Origin: Adiantum capillus-veneris
Lineage: Eukaryota; Streptophyta; Polypodiopsida; Polypodiales; Pteridaceae
Direction: 5' to 3'
Assembly: GCA_014529385.2 (NCBI GenBank)
Contig: CM043962.1
Location: 53,155,905-53,217,904, forward strand
DNA length: 62,000 nucleotides
Below the pieces are notes generated by a model. That model was not told where the DNA came from, ran no database searches, and was given only the letters and a program-made list of their open reading frames with translations. Positions 27,896-40,500 of the stretch are shown here, piece by piece (within the stretch, counting starts at the first letter, position 1; the number at the start of each line of letters is the position of its first letter). Both the position numbers and the translations under genes were made by a program.

Positions 27896-29338
27896 ATGGC
27901 TGACAATAATCAAGAGAGTAGAATGAACATTGATAACTTTGATTTTGCACATGAAAGTGCTAATGATGATGCTCCCATTTTTATCAAATGTCTTGTTTCT
28001 AAGCTGCAACAAGCTATGGAAAACCCATTCCTACAAGGTGAAGTTTTCCAACAACTTCATAGTTATGGGATTCTCCAAACTCCCCCAAAAGAGAGAGCAC
28101 CTGAGAAGTCTCTTCATGAGATTTCCAAGAGAGGGCTCTCTACGGCGAGAGAAGAGGAGAACCCATACGAAGTGCTTAAATGTTTACTAGCGGGCTTACC
28201 TCCATCCAAGTAGAAATATAAAGTCTCTACTTTAGAGCCTTCACCAAGAGGAGGAGAAGGAAGTGAGTCTTCCAATACTTCCAAAGATATGGCTCCAAGA
28301 AGACGGCAGCCTCAACGATCTCCAACTTCGCCCAAGAAGGAAAGATCACTGCAAAGTCCTCCTCCTCGTTATCACAAAAGGGAAGAGAGGTACCAAATAA
28401 AGGAAAAGGAGAGAAAGAGGTCACCCTCTTCTCCATCTTTATCAACTTCCTCATATTCCAATGAAGGTAGCGGCTCTTCTCTCAAAGAGCCCCAGAGGAA
28501 AGGCCATCTCAAGTTCTATCCGGTATGGAGAAGGTCCAAGAAGCTAAAGAAGTTCAAAGAGGGAGGGAAGAACACCACTTTTCTTGCCTATGCTGGCACC
28601 TTTGGTGCTATGGACAAGGTCTTGGCCTTCATCCAACAGCTTGATACGGCCTTTGGTGATGAGGGCTTCACAGAGTCCTCTAAGCTGCGTCAAGTATCTA
28701 TGCATTACCAAAGTTCCGCTCGACAATGGTGGGATAGCCTACGAGCCCAAAGAAAAGCTCCAAAGACATGGAAGGCTTTAAGAGCCTCCATCATAAAACA
28801 GTTTTTGGCAAGCAACGCTCAAGAAAATGTCCTCACAGAATGGCAAAACTTGAAACTCTCTCCCTACGAGTCTATCCAAAAGTATGTAGATAAGTTTTGG
28901 GATTTATTTCTCAAAGCCACTATCTACAAAAAGAGAGACTTTGGGGAGCAAGAGCAACAATTATGTGCGGGTATTTCTGAAGAGAAGGCCGAGTATATTA
29001 ACTCACAAAGGCCTAATACCATATCGGCGGTCATACACCATACTATGGTCGCCTCTCAAATTGATTCCCAACAAGGGGTTAAGAAAAACTCTAAACCCAT
29101 GGAAGTGAAGGATCAAAATGAGCCTAGAGGGAGGACTAATGCTCAAACTTCCTCCAAAGGCAACTCTAGCAACACCGATAACAAAGTTAAGGAGAAAGGA
29201 GTCTATAAAGGTAAGAATAAACTCTCTGCAATAGAGCTAGAGTGTTATCGTAAGGATAACAAATGCTACAAGTGTGGACAACAAGGGCATGTCTATCGTG
29301 CTTGTCCCCAAAGAAATGCACGCAACAAGCCACCTTGA
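27896..29338 (+). pseudogene. Gypsy-2 Gag with zinc knuckle, one internal stop
   Basis: It starts MADNNQES as in Gypsy-1. One frame runs to 29338, broken only by TAG at 28211-28213 (SK-stop-KYK, probably AAG or CAG to TAG). Arg/Ser-rich region (RRRQPQRSPTSPKKER), Gag core with FIQQLDTAFGDEGFTESSKLR, ARQWWDSL, YVDKFWDLFLKA and CAGISEEKAEYI, then the knuckle CYKCGQQGHVYRAC. The Gag frame stays open into the knuckle here, unlike Gypsy-1. The region downstream of the stop (28289-29338) is intact. Confidence 0.92.
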
Positions 29339-31500
29339 GTTTCTATGTTGGAAACTCCAAAAGAGGATGCTTATAGAAAAAGGCTTTTGTTTTTCCTATG
29401 CTAGGAGATATGTACATACATGTTTATGAGTCGGATAGTATCCTATTCCTTGTAAATATGCATGCTTTCACAAGTTAATGAAAATTTATATTTTCATATA
29501 CATGATTTCTGTTAGAAAGTCTATAAATGAATTTAATGTTTCAACCAATAACAATATTATTAAATAAATAATAATAATAAAAAAAACGGGAATCAAGAGG
29601 AATTAGAATTGTCTAAATTCTTAAATGGATTCCAAAATGTTTTTAATGATGATACCCTCGTGAGCTATCTCCACAATGAGGGGACAATGGCCATACAATG
29701 GAGCTTTTACCATGAAGCTCATTGCCTAATAAGCCTCCTTATTGAGCTTTACAAGCTCCACAAGAGGAGTTCAAAAAGGCAATAACATGGACTGGTAAGC
29801 TTCGAGAGAGATTCAATAATGAGGTCACATTATCTCTAAAGGTGGTATTTCTATGGATCCACAAAAAGTAGAGGTAATAAAAGATGGCCTAATCCAAGGA
29901 ATCTACATGAGTTGCAAAGCTCTAAAGGTATGAGTGCATACTAAAGATGCTTCATAGGAAAAATCCATGCTTATAGCAGGTCCAATACATGACTTAATAA
30001 AAAAAGAACGTTAAGTATACATGGACCACAAAGAGAGAAAAATACTTCTAAAAGTTTAAAGAGAAACTTATTTCTCAACTTATGGGATCTCTCAAAGCTA
30101 TTTGAGGTCCAATGTAATGCCTGGATGATTGCCTTTGAGCAAAACTTTGCTTCAAGAAGGGAATACCATAGCATACGAGATTCAAAGACTCAACTCCAAT
30201 GAGCGAATGTTGGTCATATACAAAAGGACCTATGAGCTGTTTTAAATGCTCTAGACACATGGAAGTACTTCTTGCGGACTCCATTCATGATGCAAACCAA
30301 GCTCTCGGACAATCAAATGAGGTAGGAAAATTTCTTTTTGCAACTTAAATTCTACTTTGCTCACATTGCTGGCAAGCACAATCATGTAGCCGATGCACTT
30401 TCCCAATGGCCAAGGGTAGATAGGATATCAATAGCAACTTACAATGAGCTATGTTTTATGATAGTTAAATATGCTTCTAACCCAGGCTTTAGGGATATGA
30501 TAATAGCCTTACAAATGGAAGAAAAAGAACCACTCATGTAAAAGGATGGTTATCTTCCATACCTCAATAGGCTATATTTTACTTACTTCCCATGCTCCTT
30601 CCATATGCGGGGCAAAGAGGAATTCGAATTTACTATGCTAGGAGTAAAAGCATACTTGTATTGGCTTACCAAGAAACAATAACATACAAGAGAATGTTTC
30701 AAAATGTATGGTATACCAAAAGATGAAGTATGAAAAAAGGACCATGGCTTGCCAACATCCAATTGTGTCGAATAGAAATCCTACTATGACCACTAATTTT
30801 TGATAGAGTCTCTATCAGAATTAGAGTAATCCTCTTATGTCGGCCTACTATTCCAACGGATGGCCAAAAGCAAAGTTACAAAACTAATGATCCTTGATCT
30901 ACTAAAAGCCTGTGATTCGAAGTAGATCAATGCTCAAAATGAGAGAAGTACTTATCTTAACAACAGTATGTCTCTAATAACGTGAACATACTTCTAAGGA
31001 GAAACTACCTTTCGAGGCTAAAGACGGAAGATCCAAAAGTCCCTTGTAGCTTAAGATACCTGGGAAGATCTTCATTGCAAAGGAGTATAGCCGAGATCAA
31101 AACGAATCTTTTTACAAGATTAAACAGGCTATATCCATTTATTAGCTAGGCAAAAGAGGCTCCTGCCGTTAGGCACAAAAGAGCCTTATCCTTAAAAAAA
31201 AGAAGGAAAAAGTTGGGTCTTACTAAACTTCCCCAAGGCTCATCTAAGGCAAATTATACACAAATAAAGACGCGCCACAGATCAAGGATGAAGCAGAGGA
31301 GCTCCAACCCAAGTTCATCCTTCAACAAGAAGACAAGGTATTAAGAAATGGTAAGATTACTAACACTATCTTATTTAATTATCCTTTCAAAGATGCTAAA
31401 TGCATGCAAAGAACATGGCTTAAGGATAATATGAACCTTGTTAATGATGCTTACAATGACACAAAAGAGTAAGCAAATGTAAAAGAAATGCATTTTAAAT
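29339..31500 (+). pseudogene. Gypsy-2 pol remnants (protease to chromodomain), heavily degraded
   Basis: Recognisable islands only. RT-connection fragments lie at about 29850-29930. RNase H end and linker lie at 30338-30541 (FYFAHIAGKHNHVADALSQW, then ISIATYNELCFM). Integrase fragments lie at about 30590-31120, many stops. The chromodomain relic is at about 31290-31475 (DKVLRNGKI...NYPFKDAKCMQ). Protease and most of RT appear deleted. No catalytic domain survives. Confidence 0.75.
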
Positions 31501-31797
31501 GATCAATGTTTTTGTCTTATAGGACTCTCTTTTTATGTTTTGTGCACAAATTTTAAAGTATGCATACTTAGGATCATGTTTGTGGTGACTACGTCTCCCA
31601 AACACCAAGTAGAACTTGTCACTCTACTTTGGAAGTATGATATGGACTAAAAAGAGCAGACATGCTTGCGGCAGACAATGTCTCTCAAGCACCAAGTGGA
31701 TTAGTCATCCACTCTGGAATGATGTCGTAGGGTAAAAATGGATCCTCTACCCGCTAAGACCAATGGACTAATGGGTGAGACTTTACCATCTCTACCT

Positions 31798-31817
31798 CAT
31801 AGTCGAGGACGACTATG
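31798..31817 (+). promoter_or_regulatory. Conserved stem-loop before the Gypsy-2 polypurine tract
   Basis: Perfect arms CATAGTCG/CGACTATG around AGGA, 5 nt before AAGAGAGAGG. Confidence 0.65.
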
Positions 31818-31822
31818 ATTTC

Positions 31823-31832
31823 AAGAGAGAGG
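31823..31832 (+). promoter_or_regulatory. Gypsy-2 polypurine tract
   Basis: AAGAGAGAGG followed by TAA and the LTR's TG. Confidence 0.88.
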
Positions 31833-32134
31833 TAATGTCATAAAAATTAATATCTATCCAACCCAAATGATTTTCTCATATTAAACTGACCACTTAATGT
31901 GGGAGAATACACGGGAATAAGGGTTAAGATATAGACATGTGCTTATAGATCTATCTCAACACGGGGCCAATGGTTAAGGGGCCCAAATGAGAGATGGTCT
32001 ATCAAAGAGCAAGGCTAACCAATGGAGCATAAGACCTTAGGGTTAGCTTCATTGAAGACCTCCAATAATGTGTGTAAAAGTCCTTTGACCTTAGGCAAGC
32101 TAGGGCTTAGCTTGAGGTGGGAACCCGGCCTAAG

Positions 32135-32285
32135 CTCGAGGTGCTTGTCCTGCTTGAGGTGCTTGTCGTGCTTGAGATGCTTGAGGTGCTTGATTAAGAT
32201 GCTTGAGGTGCTTGACTGGCTCCATGCTTGAGGTGCTTCACTTGCTACATGATTAAGGTGCTTGAGGTGCCTTGAGATGCTTGCC
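32135..32285 (-). repeat. LTR minisatellite, Gypsy-2 3' LTR
   Basis: Same GAGGTGCTTG-based array as in the 5' LTR, with a few base changes. Confidence 0.7.
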
Positions 32286-32417
32286 TGAGATGCTTGTGGG
32301 AACACCCCCTAGTTCAAGTGCTTTGTCATGCTTGATGACTAAGGGGCTTTCTCATCCAAAGTAAAAAAGATCCCTACAAGGAGGGGGGCGAGCCTACAAG
32401 GGGGGGGGATGAGAGAG

Positions 32418-32531
<114 letters not shown>

Positions 32532-33903
32532 AGGGAAGCCCCAGCTTGAAGAGGCAGCAAGGACACTTGTCAAGTTCCTCCCCATGTTGCCCTCATGGTG
32601 TGCCTGAAGCCTATTGGTTGGCCACCCAAGGGGTCCAATGATAATTTAGGATATTTAATTAATTGATTTTGCATTTATCAAGTCCTCTCTCTCAAAGGGG
32701 AAAGGGGGACACTTGTCCCAAGGCTACCCCTGTTGCTTGTAATGGCTCCTGTTTGTGATTGGCTAGGCCTGGAGGGGTCCAATGAGCTTCAAGCATGAGC
32801 TACAAGGGGGGGTCGACCCAAGCAATCTAGGGGGTTGCTTAGGGGGTATACTCACCCACACACACTCTCATGGGTACTATGCAAAGTGCAAGAGCTCCCT
32901 CTCCTTCTCCAAGCAAGTAGAGGTTGAGAGCCTACACCAACACTCTTGGCTATGGAGTGCAAATCCAACCAAGAGCCATGCTTCAATGCTTAAGCTTGCC
33001 ATCTCCTTCTTATTCATTACTATGCTATTATGTATGCTAGCAGCAAGAGTATGATAAGTCAGGAACTAATTCTTTCTCCTACGAAATGTTTCTTCTTCCT
33101 CTTCCCTACCCTCATTCCCTGCCAGCTCTCTCCACCTTCGAAGGTGTTTGAGGTCTTGGGACTGAGGCTTGGGATAGTTAATGCTTTCTACAAGTGCATG
33201 TTATGCTTATTGCAAGAAGGCTAATGGTTTATTGCAAGTAGATTAATTACTTAATGCAAGTAGATTAATTGTATTGCAAGGTAGATTAATTATTGCTTTA
33301 AGCACAAGTTGATGCATAAAAGTATACATCTTCATGCACTCAAATGATTTAGGGAACACAAAGATTAATGATGTTCACAAGTTCTTGATTGTTTCCAAGC
33401 TAAGATTGATTGTTGAAATTATGCAAAATCTTGGTGTGTGAACCTTCCATCTTCATATTGCCAAGGAGGTCTCAAGGAACACAAAGATTGTATTGTACCA
33501 AGTCTCTCTTAATGAGAGAATCTATAATACAAATGCCTTTTGGAGGGGGGACCGGCTCCACATAAATCTGGTCCTCAACTGTTGTCATATTCTCTACACT
33601 CTCTCTCTTGTAAAAGTATTGTTCATGCCTAGTTAATTAAGTGTTATGATAGAGTTGCTACTACCAATTAAGTTCACCCTCTATGCTCTCAAAATTGCTC
33701 ACTCTAATTCTATTAATTCCGCTATTCTCTAAGTTCATAGGCCATTCCCATTACACTAGTTGTTAATCCAGGTGGATACTGCCCACGGTTCGCTCTCATC
33801 ATGCATGTGATCACCTGGATGCCTGCCTTGCAATGCAGCAATCCTACTTTAAAGGCAGGGACGTTCCAGGCTCACTCGACCAGGGCCTAAGATTCATGTT
33901 TAG

Positions 33904-33984
33904 CAAATGTGATCTTTTCATAGGGGAGTGCTTTGACCACTGCACAAATGTGATCTTTTCATAGGGGATTGCTTTGACCACTTC
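33904..33984 (+). repeat. 41-bp tandem duplication
   Basis: Two copies beginning CAAATGTGATCTTTTCATAG and ending GCTTTGACCACT, with two or three differences. Confidence 0.85.
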
Positions 33985-34109
33985 ACAAATTGTAGGCAGT
34001 CCGCTCGACAAAAGGAAACTCATTATCGAGCCCAATGAAAGGGAATGGGGGTATGGTGAGAACAATAGTGAGCCATCACGGTTGTGTTAGTGTATTGATT
34101 ACACGATAT

Positions 34110-34233
<124 letters not shown>

Positions 34234-34350
34234 AATGGAAGTAAGCACTCATGAGCAGTTTGAGGACAGATTAGATGCAAATCATGAATACAAAGTAGGC
34301 TAGAATGACGGGTAATGAGTGGGTGTGACGGGTAATGAGTGTGTAATGCT

Positions 34351-34626
34351 ATGGTCACGTGAGTCTTAGTTATCAGTTAATTGAACAAATAACTAAGCCT
34401 CTTTCTTGGTCACACGAAAAAAGAAGCCTTAAATGAATAACTATGCCCACCCTTTGTAACTATGCCGATTTTGGCATAGTTGTGAGGTTCAAGGCTTAGG
34501 TGGGAGGATGAATGAATAACTAAGCCTCGCGTGACTATACAAGAGGCTTAGTTATTCATTTAATGCTTTGTCTGGCCGTAATTGTCTTAGTTATCTATAA
34601 ATGATAACTAAGCCTCGTGTGACCAT
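34351..34626. mobile_element. MITE-like element with 24-bp terminal inverted repeats
   Basis: The termini 34351-34374 and 34603-34626 are reverse complements at about 21 of 24 positions, both starting ATGGTCAC. GCT occurs directly outside both ends (34348-34350 and 34627-34629), a possible 3-bp target duplication. Inside are more hairpins: 34511-34528 with 34543-34560 (perfect 18-bp arms) and 34458-34466 with 34473-34481. No coding capacity. A 3-bp duplication suits Tourist/Harbinger-type MITEs, though those prefer TWA. Confidence 0.6.
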
Positions 34627-34629
34627 GCT

Positions 34630-36682
34630 TCCATTAGGTGATGGTGCGGATGTGTCACACAACCCAACAAACCTCTTCGTGTGTGTCATAGTATTACCCA
34701 GAAGTATAAAGATATCCTCCCCTAGAGAATTTAACAGCAGGGTGTTTCCTAGAGATATTTCAATTGGGTGTAGGATCAAAAGATGCATGTTCCTAGAGAA
34801 TTTAATAGTCGGGTATAAGTAAAATATACCTCCTCTTTCTCCGATGTCGAAGGTCAAATGGTGAAATGCCTACTTCAAATCTTCAATTTACCTTTTTCGG
34901 TGTTGCCGATGTCAGCTGCAAAGTGTTTGTCTGGTTTGTTGGGGTCGATGCTTCTCTTCTCCTCCAAATGTGTTGTCAAATCTTCAAAGTAGATATCGAT
35001 GTTGGCATGGCATGTTTGCCAAATTTTGTGCAAAAGTGTGCAAGTGACGGTGGTCTTACCCAAAATCGGCCAGTGTATGCTCCGTGTACAAAATTTTTCT
35101 TTATGAAGCTAGATGTGATCATGATTTGTGTCTAATGCAAAGGTGAATACAAAATGCAGACACAAGTGTGTATAAATTCATGGTGGAAAGGTAGTGTGGT
35201 TACTGTCTTTTGGCTTTGGGATAAATTTTGGGGTTCATAGGCTAGATGTATGGGATAACAACCTTGTGGAGACTTCCTCTTGATATGGCAAGGCAATGAT
35301 TCATAAAACTTCTCTAAAGGTGTAGCATTTGGGGGGGGGGGGGGGGGGGGGGGGTGGGGGAATCGGGACCTTAATGATTAATTTCAAATAAAGGGATATG
35401 AATAATTAAAAAATAATCTTAATGGCTTGACAATAATCGACGAGATGCTCGATGTAAACGCGGATAATGATAGGTTGCAGGTTGAATCCGATAGACAACG
35501 TGGTGTATCAGAGCCTCTGGCCGTCTTGATATGGGCTTGAGGCCTTGTTTGTTGCGCATTGTCAAGAAGTGCATAGTGCATCTAGGAAAGCATCGGGACT
35601 CGGACTGTGAGAGTTCGTAGCAAAATCAAGCAAGTCATAGAAGATTCGAATCAAAAGACTCACTAAAATTGAGAAAAACTCCAATCATGAAATCTTAACT
35701 TTTAGAAAGAACCAAGATCAACACAAAACTCTTGTGTGTGTGAATATTTGGTGTAGCCTCGACGCTCCCAATTGCACACATGCAGTTCTCTTTTGCCCTG
35801 ATAAAAACCCTAAATTATCACTTCAATTCTTAGTCGTCGTGATCATTTCATGGAAGCTTCAAAAATTCATTAGAGAAGCCCAAGTGGTTATTTGAGGTGG
35901 GGATTCCCTAATTGGTAGCCTCACATCTTAGAACATGCAATGGAAGTAGCATGGGAGTGCACTAGGTCGACTGTGGCTTGGAATGGTTGTATCTCCCTTG
36001 TTCCCCCCCCCCCAAAAGAGCTCATCCTTAGCTCTAAAAACTCACACACTGCTAGAGAAACCACAGTACCATTGTTGATGTGGAATTTTGAGCCCCTTTT
36101 TACTATTTTTAGGTTTTTTTTTTAAAAACCATTTTATGGCCATCATTGGCCCTTTTTAGCCAAAAAATGCCATTTTTAGTCCGAACGAGCTACAAAAAGT
36201 CCTTAAATTTATAGGAAAATCCCATTAGGCTCAAATTTCATGTTGAACCTCATTTTCCCACTTGGCAAGCACTTTGGAAACATTGTTTATGGTCATCTAT
36301 GAAACTTGTTGTTTTTGGCCAAGATCATCTGCATCAAACTTTCTAGGAAAAACGAGCATGCCACTTCAAAAAACTTAACATTTGTACATTTCTAAAGAAA
36401 ACGAGGTATGTTCTAATGTGATAAAACACGCATTAGTGCCACGTCTCGGGCCTCGACTACTCGGCAAGGTATGTACACGCATGCAATCGTTGCATCTGTT
36501 TTTGCATATATCGCACTATATACATTGTAGCATTTGGTACCACGCATCAAAAGCATTAAGAGTGAGGTATATATTTTTATTTCCACATTATAAATGTGCC
36601 ATTTTACGACATCCAACACCTCTAAACCTGCACATACTTTGACATGTGCCACACATATCTTTTTGTAGTAGGTTTAGTTTTT
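34630..36682. other. About 2 kb without a supported gene
   Basis: Short frames only. Contains a 24-base G-run (35331-35354), a primer-site-like GTGTATCAGAGCC near 35501-35513 without LTR context, and AT-rich stretches. Probably old, unrecognisable repeat DNA. Confidence 0.4.
35331..35360 (+). repeat. Poly-G run (G24, T, G5)
   Basis: Directly readable. Long G-runs can form quadruplex structures and are prone to length error in sequencing. Confidence 0.95.
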
Positions 36683-37178
36683 TTAAGTCAATGTAGCAAT
36701 CTTGATTTCATCATCACTTTCAACAAAATCTAATGTATTGTCCTCTCTTTCTTCATCCTCACCCATAACATTTTCATTAGAGCCTTCATTTTGATGTTCC
36801 TGTGAATCAAAAGGATCTGTATCACCTCTTCTTTTGAATAACTTGATTCTTTTCCCTGCAATGGGAATCTTCATTTCTCTCCCATCTAATTCATGCAAGG
36901 TATTGGTTGCATTTCCATGTACATGCTTGACCACATAAGGACCAAACCATTCTCTTTGAAAGCTTAAATATTGTTGAATGTTGGTTGTCAAGACTACAAT
37001 CATACATCAACACCCAATCACCTTCCTCAATAGCTTTAGGTCTAAGCATATGCCTCTTACCAAATCTATCCTTATTCTTTAACCTTGCATCTTTCAATCG
37101 TGCTATTGCAATCTCATTATCTTGAGGCCTTCTTACTAATTGATGTATGCAAAAAGCAAGAAGGTCTTCCCTACTCAT
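36683..37178 (-). pseudogene. Gypsy-4 integrase C-terminal region
   Basis: Two overlapping frames. The first contains NEIAIARLKDARLKNKDRFGKRHMLR and EEGDWVLMYD. The second contains WFGPYVVKHVHGNATNTLHEL, then GKRIKLFKRRGDT, i.e. the GPY/F module and C-terminal tail. A frameshift near 36960 separates them. No chromodomain is recognisable. Confidence 0.8.
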
Positions 37179-37187
37179 TCCATCCTC

Positions 37188-37923
37188 TCAAGGCAATACA
37201 TTCCATGTGGGAATTATACCCTCAATAGGCATTACATGTTTCTGACCATATAACAACTCAAAAGGCATATAACCAGTAAATGAGCTATGAGTTGTACGAT
37301 CAACCCATAAGGCATAAATGAAATAACCTAGGCCACTCTCCCAATTTACCTTTGTAGGCCTTAGCCAAAGCTTTAATGATAGGAGAATGCCCATGCTCTA
37401 ATTTTCCATTTCCTTTAGGATTGTTTGCAATAATGAGAGCAAGTTTAATTCCCAACCTAGAAAAAAACTTCGTGGCTTTGTTTGCATCCAACTCACCTCG
37501 GTGTGTTGTTATTTTCCCAACACAACCATAACGGCTAATCACATCATCCAAGAGGAATTCATATATCCCTTCTGTGATTTTTGTTCTTAAAGCATGGCCT
37601 TCCACCTGGTTAGTTAAGTCGTCTCGTGTAAGCACTACATATCTCATTTTCCATAGGCGCAACAACACAGTAACCAAATCTACTACCCACTTATAATGCA
37701 TGACCAATGGGTAACTTGGGTGAAATCCATCACGATGATGAACATTTGAATAGATTTGACAGGTTTCATAAGACTCCACAAAATGAGATACATCTTTATA
37801 CATTCCTTTCCACCAATACCTCTCTTTCATTTTAGTAAAGGTGGCCCATACACCTCTATATCCAACATAAAGACTTTCATGAAACTTTTTCATAAGCTCC
37901 TTTTGAGTGCATGTCCTTATCAT
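37188..37923 (-). pseudogene. Gypsy-4 integrase zinc-binding and core domains
   Basis: 37300-37923 reads FHESLYVGYRGVWATFTKMK, RYWWKGMYKDV and ETCQIY (degraded HHCC). Then the core: YKWVVDLVTVL (first Asp), VLTRDDLTNQVEGHALRTK, GCVGKITTHRGELDANKA (the Asp position reads His) and NPKGNGKLEHGHSPI (Glu retained). After a shift, 37188-37394 continues LGYFIYALWVDRTTHSSFTGYMPFELLYGQ. Catalytic loss at the second Asp alone would inactivate it. Confidence 0.82.
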
Positions 37924-38183
37924 TCTCGACTCTCATTGACATTCCATTTCTTTGTTTTGGATGCTTCCATAAGTACCCATCTTTCAAAAGTAGTATCCAT
38001 AGGCCTTTTTTCATATTCTTTTGAACTCTTGATTAGTCCACCTTTATTGCCTTGTCAAAGTGCTCAGATAGCGTCCAATGAGCAATCAATCACTTTGATA
38101 TGGATCCTCTGTAAATGAATAAAGTACATTTGATAGGAAAACATGATCGCCCTTAGCATGAGAGCTAGTATAAAACTTTGTGT

Positions 38184-38522
38184 CTACATCATCACCCTCA
38201 ACAACCATGTCTTCTTCATTTTTATACCTTTCATCGCCCATCCAATTCCTATGGGACTAGAATCCACTGTCACAATGACATGTCTTCCACATTCACAGTT
38301 TACTTTCCTCAAATTTGGACACATAAGCAAAAACTTCTTTAATTTTTCCATGCCATGTGGATGCATTTCTTCCCATTGGAATTTTTGGTTCTTTTTCAAG
38401 AGTTGGTACAAAGGTTCTTCTACTACATGCGCATAATGTGAAATCCAAATAACGTAAGACACATATGCACCCATGCACGGACAAGGCCTTCTACCATATG
38501 TGTCCCATGATAAGAACTTCAT
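38184..38522 (-). pseudogene. Gypsy-4 RNase H region
   Basis: VVEEPLYQLLKKNQKFQWEE, then MEKLKKFLLMCPNLRKVN and VIVTVDSSPIGIGWAM match the RT-connection and RNase H start (VDSSPIGIG holds the first Asp). Confidence 0.78.
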
Positions 38523-38571
38523 TCACATCAAACACTGAATTTTTCCCACACAAGGTAAGGTCCACTTCCTC

Positions 38572-39275
38572 TTACCTTAATAAGATCTTATCACAATCAT
38601 TGACATGATTTTCCACATACTTGTGGCACCCCCTTGAGTCCATAGCTACATCTATATCATTTACATCACATCCTTTGATTGGGACATCATCAAGCAAGGG
38701 CATCGTAGTTTGAGGTGTGAAGTCACATAGGAATTTTTTCATACCATTAATCATATGTGCAACCAAGGTGCACATCCTTACCAAACCCAAAGGTGTTCTC
38801 ATGGTAGTCAAGTACCTGGTTTCCATAACTAGTTAGAACTGATCATACCCTAAGTACAAATCCCCCATAGAATATATCGCTCTTTCTAAAAATTACTCTG
38901 CGAAATCATCTACAATTGTCCATGTACCCACATTATATTTCTAATTGTAACCTTTTTCATAGGCTGCATATCCTAAATAAAGCGCAAAGAACCATTTTTC
39001 TTTGGAACTGTGAACCACCTATTTGAATATGGAGCATAAGAAGGTTCCAAAATACCCATCTTCATCTTTTTATTAAGCAACTCAATGGGTTTTGGCAAAT
39101 GAGCCTTTGGAACTGGAATAGGCCACAAGTTCCAAGGTCCATGAGGGATAGTGAATATCACCATAGGAGAAACAATGGATGGATCAACACACCCTATCTC
39201 ATGCGGCTCAAATGCAAAAGCCTTTCCATGTCTGGCAAGTATTTCTTCAAAGCATATTCTTTTAGCCTCTGTCAA
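38572..39275 (-). pseudogene. Gypsy-4 reverse transcriptase fragments
   Basis: 39275-38973: FAFEPHEIGCVDPSIVSPMV, then PIPVPKAHLPKPIELLNKK and YSNRWFTVPKKNGSLRFI (RT entry). 38826-38572: TPLGLVRMCTLVAHMINGMK, then TMPLLDDVPIKGCDV (active-site LxDD). The part between (38827-38972) contains the first catalytic region with stops. Confidence 0.8.
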
Positions 39276-40042
39276 ACTACCCTTGCAACCAACCTTTAAC
39301 TACTTCAAAGAATCATTCTTAAACTTGTGTCCGATCTTGCTTGGGTCACGAAGACTAGGTTACAAAGCAGCTTGTTCCATCTTATTTGAGCAGTCCTTTG
39401 GTAGAGGTAGCCACTGGTTTCACTTTCTTTGCCACAAATTTATACTTAGTCTCCACTTGTACTTCAACGCTTTGAACAATTTTTAAATCCTCAATGACTT
39501 TGTACATTTCTATAGAGCATTACTTCACAACCTCATTTCCCATATGCAGATTGCAATCCACTAAAGACTTCAATTCTAACATGGTATCCATAAATGACTA
39601 GCAATGCATTCATCATCTTCTAGCAAACCATCCATCTTCAAACCTTTTTGTACACTATTTACATGTTTTCTTTCACCCCGCTTCAAGTCCTCACACTTTA
39701 TAAAACTGATAGATCCATAGTCTATTAATCCTACAAACTTTGTAGAAAAAACCTCCTTTGCATATACATCATGTGAGAAATTTTCCCTTCTTGTACCACT
39801 ACAATCTCGCTCTACAATGGTAGTACATGACCAAAACCCATCATATCCCTGTAGTTCTTGAATTCTTTGTTTTTCTTTGGCAAGGGTTTCTCTCTAATAC
39901 TTTCATGGTTCCTTTCATGGTCCACACAAACAGTAAGGAAACTCTCAAGAACACTTGGGGCTTGAGGAGGGTTGACTATCATTTTATCTCTTTGTAGCTC
40001 TGGCTTAGTAGAAGTGATACTGCATCTCCGACCTCATTCCAA

Positions 40043-40500
40043 TTACTCTTTGGGCCTGCTCAACATCTTTGTCCTCCAATAGTAACTCCAAATTCTCTCG
40101 ACTCTCTTTACTTGCAAAAGGAGATCTATCTTCTCTAAGTTTAGGGTAGCCTTTTCAGTCCTTGATAGTTGATCATAAAGTCGCTCAAATTTCCTTAGTA
40201 GTTCGGTAGGTGAAAGTCCCTCTTTTGACCTAGCTATCCACTCTACAAAAGTTCTCTTTATCACCTTTTTGGAGTTCTCTATGAAATACTCTTCCTTAAA
40301 GGCTAATTTGAATGCTTCCCAAGTCCCCTCATGATCATTTCTAATTCCCCTTACCTACTCTCTACGTTGAGGAACCACAACTAGCTCAAAACTTTGTACC
40401 ATCTCTGCTTCAGGCACTTGATGCAGCTCTATCTCCTTTACATACCCACAAAGATAATTTGTTACATCTTTTGTAACATTTACTGCACTAGTATCTTGTG
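40043..40500 (-). pseudogene. Gypsy-4 Gag fragment
   Basis: KVIKRTFVEWIARSKEGLSP, then ELLRKFERLYDQLSRTE resembles a Gag C-terminal helix region. Upstream in broken frames: VTNYLCGYVKEIELHQVPEA and FELVVVPQRRE. Truncated where the Gypsy-3 LTR starts. Confidence 0.6.

Larger units (their letters stand above)
36683..40500 (-). mobile_element. Gypsy-4: old, truncated Ty3/gypsy copy, Tcn1-like in flavour
   Basis: On the minus strand, gag (40500-40043), protease/linker debris, RT (39275-38572), RNase H (38522-38184) and integrase (37923-36683) appear in order, each broken by stops and frameshifts. No LTRs of its own are seen. The 5' side is cut off at 40500 by the Gypsy-3 LTR. The RT box LLDDVPIKG and integrase VLTRDDLTNQVEGHALRTK differ from Gypsy-1 and resemble a group known from fungi and seed-free plants. 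Confidence 0.8.

Noticed and set aside
35495-35520. GTGTATCAGAGCC as a retrotransposon primer site
   Set aside because: No LTR end precedes it and no gag follows; probably a chance or very old remnant.
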